Assembly (NCBI RefSeq): GCF_008271695.1
Contig: NZ_VKKY01000003.1
Coordinates: 1,178,001-1,242,000 of the forward strand
From: Rufibacter hautae
GTDB taxonomy: Bacteria; Bacteroidota; Bacteroidia; Cytophagales; Hymenobacteraceae
DNA length: 64,000 nt
Direction of reading: 5' to 3'
This document shows positions 46,463 through 54,159 of the stretch, one piece after another; the stretch's first letter is position 1, and each line of letters opens with the position of its first letter. The position numbers and the translations under genes were made by a program. The notes beneath the pieces are model-generated. The model was not told the DNA's origin, did not search any database, and was given only the letters and a program-made list of their open reading frames with translations.

Positions 46463-46536
46463 ATTTATGCATTGGTGTTGATTAAGTCTGGGAAGGGCTT
46501 CAGCGGCACCTTGCCGGCAAACTCCAGAACCTTGAA

Positions 46537-46650
46537 TTAGCGCGACTGCTGACGCACTGGAACGGGTACTGGCTGCAGGGTAGGACCGGTTAATCTTGAA
46601 ATCAATTCTTTCAGTAACGAAGCGATGGATGAAACTGTGTTGCTTGTCAT
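46537..46650 (-). CDS. small peptide A (37 aa), paralogue of the peptide at 56435
   Basis: Unannotated frame of 37 residues, too short for standard gene calls. Residues 6-12 (VSSIASL) and 25-31 (LQPVPVP, within TLQPVPV) match peptide B in the same order and spacing, so this is a real family and not chance. It ends with QQSR. Upstream is a diverged SAM-I-like leader. Downstream comes a strong terminator with no other gene in between, so the transcript is monocistronic. The same frame stays open for 23 further codons after the stop (to 46465), which may be a fossil extension. Function is unknown. Confidence 0.6.
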   Translation of the reverse strand: MTSNTVSSIASLLKELISRLTGPTLQPVPVPVRQQSR

Positions 46651-46664
46651 GGGTTTGTAAATAA

Positions 46665-46735
46665 AAGTTGGACAGGGTTGAGCAAGTGGGTTTCCCGTTG
46701 CCAGAAGTTCATAGAGCCTGTTCTCTCCCTTCTAC
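46665..46735 (-). ncRNA. diverged SAM-I-like riboswitch-type leader upstream of peptide A
   Basis: On the minus strand: AGAAG ... CUUCU (P2), an inner AGAG/CUCU helix, GUGAA-like UAUGAA and GGCAAC are kept, as in SAM-I riboswitches; a short GGG-AAA-CCC helix takes the P3 position. The ligand-site segment AAGGUGCUAAUUCC of copy B is changed to CACUUGCUCAACCC, so SAM binding is doubtful. Confidence 0.45.
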
Positions 46736-47401
46736 CATTGTACTCTCAACGCCGGTGGATCAAGAAGATTTTACGGCGCATGAATGAATATAGGAATTAA
46801 TTTTTACAATTCTTTTCAATTTTCATTCTTGTAGATACAACAATAAGAATAGCAAAGTCTGTTCCAATCTTTCTGAAAAACTTAAAAGTTCTCCAGAAAG
46901 AAATCAAAGAGTAATTCGACTGATTTAATTGCCTGGACGCTACAAAGTCCTATTTAGCCGTTTCACTTCCAAGATTGTCCTCTTTGCCTCTTTTCTGGTT
47001 GTCTCCCGCTTCTTCTTACGCCAAGTTTGTGAAAAGAACTGCCTTTCTTTATGCTTTTGTTAACGGGCGCTGACAGATTATTGCGGTTTATCACCTGAGT
47101 CAGGTTGTCTACCTGATAAGAACAACGATGTAGGACAGAAGTTTTACAGGGCAAAATAATAAACCGTGCTTCCGTTTTCTGAAAGCACCCTGAACCAGAA
47201 AGGGGAGAAAAGCAGTGTGCCCCGGAACAGCCAATCTGTTTAGGAGCCGATTCTTTAAAAATGACCTAGAAATGTTCTTCACCTACTGCACATTGAGGAG
47301 CCCATCTCACTGGGCGCTTCTTTTATTTTTCTGTACGGGTCGTGAAATGGGTATGGCAGAAGGGCATCCGTATGTAAAATCATTAAGTAGCTTTACGCTT
47401 C
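46736..47401. other. 666-nt region upstream of the LytS-like gene
   Basis: Holds the promoter region of the leader of peptide A (minus) and the 36-bp element at 47238. A 63-codon minus-strand frame (46963-47154) has no family features and was not called. Confidence 0.45.
47238..47273. repeat. 36-bp palindromic element, copy 18 (diverged)
   Basis: GTTTAGGAGCCGATTC arm and AAAAATGACCTAGAAAT arm. Keeps the length and the A/T tracts but not the arms' pairing. Confidence 0.45.
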
Positions 47402-48484
47402 ATGGAGCAGGAATCATATAAAAAAGGCTTGTGGAAAGTAGCCGCCATTACCACGGTGGCTTGGGGAGTCATCAGTCTGTTCCCCGTGATCAATGCGGGC
47501 CGACCGTTTTTCTTCGGAGACCGTCCGCACCGGCCGCGCCTACGCGATCTTCCTTTTCCGCGTCCGCAGGAGAACATCTTTCTATCGTTCCTGGAGATCT
47601 CGGTGCTCATGCTTTTCCTGTGGTTTATCAATATCTACCTGTATGGAAAAATCAGCAAGCGAGAGTGGCGGGAGAAAACCAAACGCGTGGTGCGCTACGC
47701 CATCAGTTATCTGCTGACGGCAGTGGTGTACTACGGGGGCATTGCCCTCATTTTCGTCATCACAGACGGGGCCCGGTTCCGGATTTTTCCGCTTATTGTG
47801 GCGCTCACCAACAACACCATCATTCTGGTGCTCATGGATTTGATGATTCTGCAGCGCAAGAGCGCCCAGATTGCGGTGGAGAACAGCGAACTCAAAATGA
47901 ATCACGCCATCGCGCAGCACCAGCACCTGAAGCACCAGCTGCAGCCGCATTTCCTGTTCAATTCGCTCAATACGCTTAAGTCACTCATCAAGAAACAGCG
48001 GCCCGAGGCCGAGGAATACCTGGTGCGGCTCTCGGCTTTGCTCCGGGCTTCCATTTCCTCGGGGAACGAGACCACCATTCCGCTGCAGGAAGAACTCAAG
48101 CTCTGCGTGGATTACCTGGAGATGCAGAAAGTGCGGTTCAAGGATTCCTTTTCCTATACCATCGACATCCCGGAGCATATCCTCTCCACCGGTTGCCTGC
48201 CCATTTTCTCCCTGCAGTTGCTGGTGGAGAATGCCATCAAGCACAACGCCTTTACCGTAGAGGAACCTTTGCGGATCAGGATTTCCTACAGCCCCGAGGA
48301 CACCATTTCGGTTTGGAACAACAGAAAGCCCAAACAGTCGCTGGAGCCATCCTCCGGCATCGGGTTGAAGAACCTGGCGGAGCGTTACCAGGTCATCTGC
48401 GGGCATGGTGTGGCCATTAAGGAAACCGATCAGTATTTCTCTGTTGAATTAAAGCTGCTTTTCAATGAACATTGTCATAATTGA
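47402..48484 (+). CDS. LytS/YehU-type sensor histidine kinase
   Basis: A 360-residue membrane kinase. About four transmembrane helices in the first 150 residues, then a coiled linker and the His_kinase domain: phosphoacceptor HFLFNSLNTLKSLIKKQRPEAEEYLVRLSALLRA (His near residue 182), N box LQLLVENAIKHNAFT and G box GIGLKNLAERYQ. It partners with the LytTR response regulator that overlaps its end by 20 nt. Signal unknown; typical of Bacteroidota envelope-sensing pairs. Confidence 0.93.
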   Translation: MEQESYKKGLWKVAAITTVAWGVISLFPVINAGRPFFFGDRPHRPRLRDLPFPRPQENIFLSFLEISVLMLFLWFINIYLYGKISKREWREKTKRVVRYAISYLLTAVVYYGGIALIFVITDGARFRIFPLIVALTNNTIILVLMDLMILQRKSAQIAVENSELKMNHAIAQHQHLKHQLQPHFLFNSLNTLKSLIKKQRPEAEEYLVRLSALLRASISSGNETTIPLQEELKLCVDYLEMQKVRFKDSFSYTIDIPEHILSTGCLPIFSLQLLVENAIKHNAFTVEEPLRIRISYSPEDTISVWNNRKPKQSLEPSSGIGLKNLAERYQVICGHGVAIKETDQYFSVELKLLFNEHCHN

Positions 48485-49223
48485 AGATGAACCCCTCACC
48501 GCCGAGGACCTGGAAGACACGCTGCTGGAAGTAGAGCCCGGCGCCAAAATCTTGGCGGTGCTGGCCTCCGTGAAAGCGGCCATCGCCTACTTCAAAGAAA
48601 ACCCTCAGCCCGATTTGATTTTCTCGGATATCCAGTTGGGCGATGGGCTGAGTTTTGAGGTGTTCCAAGCCGTGGACATCACCAAACCGGTGGTATTTTG
48701 CACCGCCTATAATGAGTACGCGCTGGAGGCTTTCAAAGCCAACGGCATAGACTACATCCTGAAGCCGTTCAGCCGAGAAACGATCCAGAAAACGCTGCTC
48801 AAATACAAAAAGCTGCAGGAAAGCCTGGCCCCCGCGAAACCCGACTACCAAGCCCTGCTACAACTTCTTGACCAACGGCCAGCGCAGAAGCCGCAGTCCG
48901 TTCTCGTGTTCCAGCGCGACAAGATCATTCCCTTGCCCCTTGACCAGATTGCGGTGGTGTACTCCCAAAACCTGGTCACGCACGTGCTCACCTTTGACCA
49001 GAAGAAATATACTCTCAACCAGAACATGGAAGAGATGGAAGCCCTCTGCGGCAACCAGTTTTTCCGGGCCAACCGGCAGTTCCTGCTCCACTACAAAGCC
49101 ATCAAGGAAGCCTCCCAGTACTTCGGGCGCAAGCTCTCCGTCACGCTCAACATCCCGTTCCAGGAAGAGATCATTGTGAGCAAAGCCAAGAGCCCGCTGT
49201 TCCTCCACTGGCTGGCCCAGTAA
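48465..49223 (+). CDS. LytTR family response regulator
   Basis: A 252-residue regulator. Receiver domain residues 1-120: IIEDEPLTAEDLED (acidic pocket), PDLIFSDIQLGDGLSFEVF with Asp51 in FSDIQLGDG as the phosphoacceptor, Thr/Ser site CTAYNEYALEAFKANGIDYILKPFS and Lys. The C-terminal LytTR DNA-binding domain starts near FQRDKIIPLPLDQIAVVYSQN and includes NQFFRANRQFLLHYKAI and LSVTLNIPF. It overlaps the sensor gene by 20 nt, so the pair is translated together. Confidence 0.94.
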   Translation: MNIVIIEDEPLTAEDLEDTLLEVEPGAKILAVLASVKAAIAYFKENPQPDLIFSDIQLGDGLSFEVFQAVDITKPVVFCTAYNEYALEAFKANGIDYILKPFSRETIQKTLLKYKKLQESLAPAKPDYQALLQLLDQRPAQKPQSVLVFQRDKIIPLPLDQIAVVYSQNLVTHVLTFDQKKYTLNQNMEEMEALCGNQFFRANRQFLLHYKAIKEASQYFGRKLSVTLNIPFQEEIIVSKAKSPLFLHWLAQ

Positions 49224-49306
49224 GAATTTGTTTTTAACAGGCATAAGGGAATGACGGTCAGAAACTGTCATCAGGATACCCTGCGCCCAGTGTTTTCCTT
49301 TCAGCC

Positions 49307-49342
49307 AATTTAAAGTCGTTTTCCTGAAAACAGGCGCTAAAC
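49307..49342. repeat. 36-bp palindromic element, copy 19
   Basis: AATTTAAAGTCGTTTTC arm and GAAAACAGGCGCTAAAC arm; between the LytTR gene and a small gene. Confidence 0.65.
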
Positions 49343-49416
49343 CAACATCAGTTCAACCCAAAAGCTAGACCATTTGCCTCAACTCTACTTCAATTGAAAC
49401 CAACCTTTCCCGTGTT

Positions 49417-49620
49417 ATGGAAGACAAACGCATTGCAAAATTGGAGAACGAGATTGCCCTGAAACAGAAATGCCTGCACTCAGCGGAACTCCAGAAACTG
49501 AATAAGAAGGTGGCCATCTTGCTTATGGAGGACCTGAAGGAACTCAAGTTTCAACTCAAAGGCTTACGGCAGCAGCAAGCTAAAATGGCTAAAAGGAAGT
49601 CGTTTGTGGCGGCATACTGA
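49417..49620 (+). CDS. small coiled-coil protein of unknown function
   Basis: 67 residues, basic C-terminus, with heptad-like Leu/Lys spacing (LENEIALKQKCLHSAELQKLNKK). I do not recognise a family. The frame has a good ATG and no other function in the region. Possible small DNA- or RNA-associated protein, or a non-functional frame. Confidence 0.45.
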   Translation: MEDKRIAKLENEIALKQKCLHSAELQKLNKKVAILLMEDLKELKFQLKGLRQQQAKMAKRKSFVAAY

Positions 49621-49642
49621 TATAAAATGCTACACACATTCC

Positions 49643-49671
49643 GTCCCCCTTTGAAGGGGGTAGGGGGATGA
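49643..49671 (+). repeat. GTCCCCCTTTGAAGGGGG-type unit, left copy
   Basis: GTCCCCCTTTGAAGGGGG followed by TAGGGGGATGA. Paired with the inverted copy at 49788. Confidence 0.7.
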
Positions 49672-49700
49672 TTTCTCGTGCAAATCAAGCATTCCCGAAA

Positions 49701-49727
49701 TGTAGGGGTAATCCCTTGTGGTTACCC
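49701..49727 (+). repeat. TGTAGGGGTAATCCCTTGTG hairpin repeat
   Basis: TGTAGGGGTAA followed by TTACCC after a TCCCTTGTGG loop. Similar elements occur at 4411 and 61073. Confidence 0.7.
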
Positions 49728-49787
49728 TTTACACAATCAACCTATTTGCGCCGTGGCACAAGTAACCGTTTCTTCAAACGGCCTTGT

Positions 49788-49811
49788 CATCCCCCTACCC
49801 CCTTCAAAGGG
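49788..49811 (-). repeat. GTCCCCCTTTGAAGGGGG-type unit, right copy (inverted)
   Basis: CATCCCCCTACCCCCTTCAAAGGG, the reverse complement of the left copy with a few changes. Confidence 0.65.
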
Positions 49812-49894
49812 TGACGATATACCCGCTATTCCTGAATGCAAGATTCTACCTCTACTTGGCAAACATTCTTAATTGAAAGCCTTCTTAGTACTCT

Positions 49895-49930
49895 GTTTAC
49901 AGGCTGGTTTCTTGAAAATTGACATAAAAC
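49895..49930. repeat. 36-bp palindromic element, copy 20
   Basis: GTTTACAGGCTGGTTTC arm and GAAAATTGACATAAAAC arm; upstream of the outer-membrane receptor. Confidence 0.6.
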
Positions 49931-50079
49931 GGCTGGCCATTTACAAAGCATAATAAGTAAAGCTGCAGCAGCTTCAAGGTAGGATTTGTCCGCTTCACGC
50001 AGGTTTAGGTGGTGGCGCGGGGCATGTTTCAAGACATTTGTTTCATCGGGCGGATAGCCTATCACAGATGTTCTGACGC

Positions 50080-52884
50080 ATGAAACGGTTCCTTTTATTG
50101 ATGATTTTATTGGCGGGTGCCACGGGTGCCTGGGCCCAATCTTTTTCCCTGAGCGGCAAAGTGGTAGATGCCTCTGATAAATCGGCGCTGCCCGGCGCCA
50201 CCGTGATTCTTACCCGCTTGTTAGATTCGGTCCAGACCGTGGCCAGCACCGAGGCTAGCGGGGCGTTCAAGGTGCAGGTGCCCGCCGGCAACTACTCTCT
50301 TAAAATCACTTTCCTGGGGTACCAGACGTTCCAAAAATCGGTGCCGGTGATGGCCTCCGTAGAGTTAGGGACGCTGGCGTTGGCGCTGAACTCCCAGATG
50401 CTGAACGAGGTGAAAGTGGTAGGCAAGATTCCGCCGGGCGAGCAGAAAGGTGATACCACGCAATTCAATGCCGCCGCTTTCAAAACTGCCCCCGATGCCA
50501 GCGCCGAGGATTTGGTGCAGAAAATGCCGGGCATTACGGTGACCAACGGCACGTTGCAGGCGCAGGGCCAGGACGTGAAACAGGTGTTGGTAGACGGCAA
50601 GCGCTTCTTCAGCGATGACCCCAGTACCGCCCTGCGCAGCCTGCCCGCCGAGGTGATTGCCAACATCCAGATCTTCGATAAGAAAAGCGACCAGGCCGAG
50701 TTCAGCGGCGTGGATGACGGTAACGCCGCCAAGACCATCAACATCATCACCAAACCAGAGAAACGGACGGGGCAGTTCGGGAAAGCCTCGGCGGGCTACG
50801 GCTCCGATAACAAATACATGGTAGGCGTGGCCGTGAACTCCTTCAGCGGAGACCAGCGCCTCACTTTCACCGGCCTCACGAACAACATCAACCTGCTGGA
50901 TTTCTCGGTGGGTGAGACGCCGGGCGGCGGCATGCGCGGAAGGCGGCCTCCCATGGGCGGCGGCACAACCTCGGGTCTCATCTCCACCAACACCCTGGGC
51001 CTGAACTACAGTGACCTATGGGGCAAGAAGATGGAGGTGAGCGGCAATTATAAGTTTACGGACCGAGGTATCACCAACAACCAGTTCCGGGTGCAGAACT
51101 ATACGCTGCCTTCAGATTCTGGGCAGGTGTACTCAGAGAACCGGTTGAGTTCTTCTGCCACCAAAGACCACCAGTTCAACTTCCGGCTGGATTATAACCT
51201 CAACCCCAATAACCGCCTCCTGATCACTCCCAGCCTCACGGTGCAGGAAAATACCACTGATAACCAAGTCGCCAGTGCCACCTCTAACGTGAACGGCGCC
51301 CTGAACACCTCAGAGAGCGCCACCCAGGCGCAAAGCAAGTCGCTGACGTTTAACAACAACCTCCTGTTCAGCCATAAATTTGGGAAGGTAGGGCGTAATT
51401 TATCGGTTAGCCTCAATACCAGCTATACCAACAGCAGCGGAGACAATGGGCTGGCGGCCAATACCATTTACTACCGCGGAACGGAGGGGAACCAAACGCA
51501 GAACCTGTTCACAAACCAACGCCGCACGGGTTTCTCCTGGGCAGGTGACCTGACCTATAACGAGCCGGTGGGCAAAAGCGGGCAGATGCAGCTTATCTAC
51601 AATCTGGGCAACCAACGGAATGATGCAGACAAACAGGCCTATGACCTGGTGGAAGGCACCGGCGCGTATAGCCAGTTGAATACCGCTTTAAGCAATACCT
51701 TCCAGAGTTCTTACTTCACGCAGCGTTTCGGGACGGGGTATCAGTACAATGAGGGCAAACTGCGGCTTCGGGTGAATGCCCGCTACCAGTTGGCCACCCT
51801 GGAAAACGACCAGGATTACCCTACGGAGGACTTCTACACCCGGCGGTTTACCAGCCTTTTGCCCTCGGCAGACCTTACTTACAAGTTCTCGCAGAGCAAA
51901 AACCTTGACCTCAACTACACCACCAGCACCAACGCCCCCTCGGTAGATCAGTTGAGCCAGGCCATTGACAACTCAAATCCGCTCCAGCTGTACCAGGGAA
52001 ACCCGGGCTTGCAGCAGAGCTACGCGCACAACTTCCGGATCGGATTCCGCAACTTCAACCCCGAAACCAACCGGGTCTTTTTTGTGGGTGTTTTTGGGAA
52101 TCTGGTGCAAAACTACGTGAGCAACAGCATCACGAGAGCTACTACTGAGCCCATCACACTGGCCAACGGGCAGGTTCTGGAGAAAGGGCAGCAACTCACC
52201 ACGCCGGTGAATTTGGATGGCTACATGAACGTGCGCTCGGTTTTCCACTTGGGCCAACCAGTGGGTTTTTTGAAATCCAATTTGGGGGTGAACGGCTCGG
52301 TGGGGTACACCCGCACGCCGGGCCTGACCAACGGCCAACTGAACATCGCCAGTGCGCCCAACGTGGGCGGCGGACTTTCCTTGAGCAGTAACATCAGCCC
52401 GAAGATAGATTTCAATATCTCCACCAACGGTACTTACAACTTTGTGCAGAACTCGCTCCAAGGCCAACTCAACAACAACTACTTCACCCAGAACACCAGC
52501 CTGAAATACAACTGGATCTTCGGGCCGGGGCTGGTGTACCGGACCGAGCTGAACCACCAGTACAATTCTGGTTTGTCTGAGGGGTACAATGCCAACTACT
52601 TGCTCTGGAACATGAGCATCAGCAAGAAGTTGTTCAAAAGCCAGGCGGCCGAGCTGAGTCTGAGCGTGAATGACCTCCTGAACCAGAACGTGAGCGTGCA
52701 ACGCAACATCACCCCGCAGTACGTGGAAGATGTGCAGTCCAGCGTACTGCAGCGGTTCTTCATGCTCACCTTCACCTACAACCTGCGCAACTTCACCGGC
52801 ACCGCGCCACAAGAGCAGAAGCGAGACCGTGATTTTCAGGGCCCGCCTTCTGGCGGATCACCGGGCAGACCACCCCAGGGATAA
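50080..52884 (+). CDS. outer-membrane TonB-dependent-like receptor with carboxypeptidase-like domain
   Basis: A 934-residue outer-membrane protein. Signal peptide residues 1-20; carboxypeptidase-regulatory-like domain about residues 23-105 (FSLSGKVVDASDKSALPGATV); a plug-like domain (about 130-225: DASAEDLVQKMPGITVTNG...QVLVDGKRFFSDDPSTALRSLPAEVIANIQIFDKKSDQAEFSGVDDG); then a large beta-barrel ending in ...FFMLTFTYNLRNFTG. It fits the OMP_b-brl_3 class. A low-complexity RRPPMGGG segment near residue 288 is odd for a plug or barrel. No SusD partner is next to it, so it is not a polysaccharide locus. Confidence 0.9.
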   Translation: MKRFLLLMILLAGATGAWAQSFSLSGKVVDASDKSALPGATVILTRLLDSVQTVASTEASGAFKVQVPAGNYSLKITFLGYQTFQKSVPVMASVELGTLALALNSQMLNEVKVVGKIPPGEQKGDTTQFNAAAFKTAPDASAEDLVQKMPGITVTNGTLQAQGQDVKQVLVDGKRFFSDDPSTALRSLPAEVIANIQIFDKKSDQAEFSGVDDGNAAKTINIITKPEKRTGQFGKASAGYGSDNKYMVGVAVNSFSGDQRLTFTGLTNNINLLDFSVGETPGGGMRGRRPPMGGGTTSGLISTNTLGLNYSDLWGKKMEVSGNYKFTDRGITNNQFRVQNYTLPSDSGQVYSENRLSSSATKDHQFNFRLDYNLNPNNRLLITPSLTVQENTTDNQVASATSNVNGALNTSESATQAQSKSLTFNNNLLFSHKFGKVGRNLSVSLNTSYTNSSGDNGLAANTIYYRGTEGNQTQNLFTNQRRTGFSWAGDLTYNEPVGKSGQMQLIYNLGNQRNDADKQAYDLVEGTGAYSQLNTALSNTFQSSYFTQRFGTGYQYNEGKLRLRVNARYQLATLENDQDYPTEDFYTRRFTSLLPSADLTYKFSQSKNLDLNYTTSTNAPSVDQLSQAIDNSNPLQLYQGNPGLQQSYAHNFRIGFRNFNPETNRVFFVGVFGNLVQNYVSNSITRATTEPITLANGQVLEKGQQLTTPVNLDGYMNVRSVFHLGQPVGFLKSNLGVNGSVGYTRTPGLTNGQLNIASAPNVGGGLSLSSNISPKIDFNISTNGTYNFVQNSLQGQLNNNYFTQNTSLKYNWIFGPGLVYRTELNHQYNSGLSEGYNANYLLWNMSISKKLFKSQAAELSLSVNDLLNQNVSVQRNITPQYVEDVQSSVLQRFFMLTFTYNLRNFTGTAPQEQKRDRDFQGPPSGGSPGRPPQG

Positions 52885-53146
52885 CCGGTGCTTGAATCAA
52901 TAGATAAAACGCTTTTGCCAATGGGGTGAAAGCGTTTTACGTTTCGGGCTTGAATTGGTGAAAACAGCCCCAAAAAGAATGGGCCGTTTGACTTGCCGGT
53001 TCTGTCCGGTTCACTTCAGGAATTGTCCGTTTTGCCCAAATCAGCTCAATTTCGCCCTTTTCTGGCACCTGCTTTGCAACTAGCTAGGCACAAGGGCAAG
53101 CAGCCCGGAACAAAATAGAAACTCTAAACCCATAATTAAAACGAAG
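52885..53146. other. 262-nt intergenic region
   Basis: Contains the 36-bp element at 52941 and little else; the promoter of the next gene is expected here. Confidence 0.5.
52941..52976. repeat. 36-bp palindromic element, copy 21
   Basis: GTTTCGGGCTTGAATTGG arm and GAAAACAGCCCCAAAAA arm; downstream of the outer-membrane receptor. Confidence 0.5.
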
Positions 53147-53674
53147 ATGAAAAAGGTAGTAGTAATGTTAGCGTTAGGTTTGGCGATAGCCGGTACTTCT
53201 CAGGCGCAGGATAATCCGCAACGCGGCCAAAGAGCAGAGAACAGAACGGAGCAGGGCAGAGGCAACCGCGAGGGTCGCCGTGACGGGGCCCGTAAAGAGA
53301 AACTGTCGCCGGAGCAGCATGCCACCAAGCGCACCGAGATGCTGAGCCAGAAGTATGACCTGAACAATTCTCAGAAAAAGAAACTGCAGGCCCTCAACCT
53401 GAAACACGCCCAGCAACTGGAAAGCTTCCGCGGCCAGTATGCCCAGAAAGGCGAGCGCACCCAGCGCAAAGAGCAGCACCAGCAACTGAAAAGCCTGCGC
53501 GCCGATTGGGATAAAGAACTCAAAGACATCCTGACCAAAAAGCAATACGCCAAATACCAGGAAGACCGCAAGCAGATGCAGGCCAACCGCGCTAACCGCC
53601 GGGGAAAAGACGGCAACCGTTTTGACAAAAGCGGAGACAACGGCAACCGTTCCAGAAGCCAGAATAGAAGTTAA
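53147..53674 (+). CDS. basic Spy/DUF4890-like periplasmic protein
   Basis: A 175-residue exported protein. Signal peptide residues 1-20; low-complexity RGQRAENRTEQGRGNREGRRDG; then a helical core KLSPEQHATKRTEMLSQKYDLNNSQKKKLQALNLKHAQQLESFRGQYAQK resembling Spy/CpxP-type chaperones (DUF4890-like), and a basic tail RANRRGKDGNRFDKSGDNGNRSRS. It is unusually Arg/Asn/Gly-rich, with strong positive charge. Function unknown; possible periplasmic chaperone or nucleic-acid/polysaccharide binder. Confidence 0.72.
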   Translation: MKKVVVMLALGLAIAGTSQAQDNPQRGQRAENRTEQGRGNREGRRDGARKEKLSPEQHATKRTEMLSQKYDLNNSQKKKLQALNLKHAQQLESFRGQYAQKGERTQRKEQHQQLKSLRADWDKELKDILTKKQYAKYQEDRKQMQANRANRRGKDGNRFDKSGDNGNRSRSQNRS

Positions 53675-53822
53675 GTAGTAGTTAAGTGTGCAAAAGAGGC
53701 AGGCCATTGGCTTGCCTTTTTTGCGTTTAAAGGTTGCTGGTTTAAAGTGGGCTCAAGTATGTAAAGATTTTTTAGTGGTAGCTACTACTCTTTAGTTGCA
53801 CCAATTGCGCCCAATCAATATA

Positions 53823-53862
53823 GATTCTCCCCTTGAGGGGAGCGAAGAGGGGTGTTTACACC
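53823..53862 (+). repeat. GATTCTCCCCTTGAGGGGAG-type unit, left copy
   Basis: TCTCCCCTTGAGGGGA, then GCGAAGAGGGGTGTTTACA. Mirrored by the copy at 53955. Confidence 0.75.
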
Positions 53863-53954
53863 TGCTGATCATGGCGTTCCCAACTGCCATCTGTGTGGTT
53901 AGAGAATCATCTACCTTTAATGGTTTTTATTGCCTCAAAATGCATACCCTCCTT

Positions 53955-53997
53955 TGTAAACACCCCTCTTTATCTCCCCTCAAGGGGAGAATCTGCC
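53955..53997 (-). repeat. GATTCTCCCCTTGAGGGGAG-type unit, right copy (inverted)
   Basis: TGTAAACACCCCTCTTTATC then TCCCCTCAAGGGGAGAATC, reverse complement of the left copy with small changes. Confidence 0.75.
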
Positions 53998-54096
53998 TTG
54001 AGATAAATGGCAGATGGCCGAAAAGTTTATCCAATCTAAAACCAGTCTTCTCTTGTTCCAAACATTTAAGAAAAGCTGTGATGTGGCAAGCACATG

Positions 54097-54130
54097 AAAA
54101 ATCCCTGCCACTAAAAAGTAGCAGGGATTT
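54097..54130 (-). terminator. terminator of the ATP-grasp/flavin-monooxygenase operon
   Basis: On the minus strand: AAATCCCTGC / GCAGGGATTT stem with T tail. The stem sequence is nearly the same as that of the terminator at 46424. Confidence 0.85.
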
Positions 54131-54159
54131 CAGGTATTCTAAAATGGTATTGAAAACTT

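Larger units (their letters stand above)
49621..50079. other. 459-nt intergenic region with three repeat types
   Basis: Two inward-facing GTCCCCCTTTGAAGGGGG-type units (49643-49671 and 49788-49811) enclose a GTAGGGGTAATCCC hairpin (49701-49727). The 36-bp element follows (49895). A short frame here (49678-49872) is made of this repeat and is not a gene. Confidence 0.6.
53675..54159. other. 485-nt intergenic region with a mirrored repeat pair
   Basis: The pair at 53823-53862 and 53955-53997 is inverted. The minus-strand terminator of the LLM gene is at 54097-54130. No gene seen. Confidence 0.6.

Noticed and set aside
46963-47154. 63-codon minus-strand frame
   Set aside because: Random-like composition, no motif, no conserved start context.
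47402-49223. LytS/LytTR pair as regulator of peptide A
   Set aside because: The pair is on the other strand and the distance to peptide A is over 700 nt; no shared site was seen.
49678-49872. 64-codon plus-strand frame
   Set aside because: Made almost entirely of the mirrored CCCC units and the GTAGGGG hairpin.
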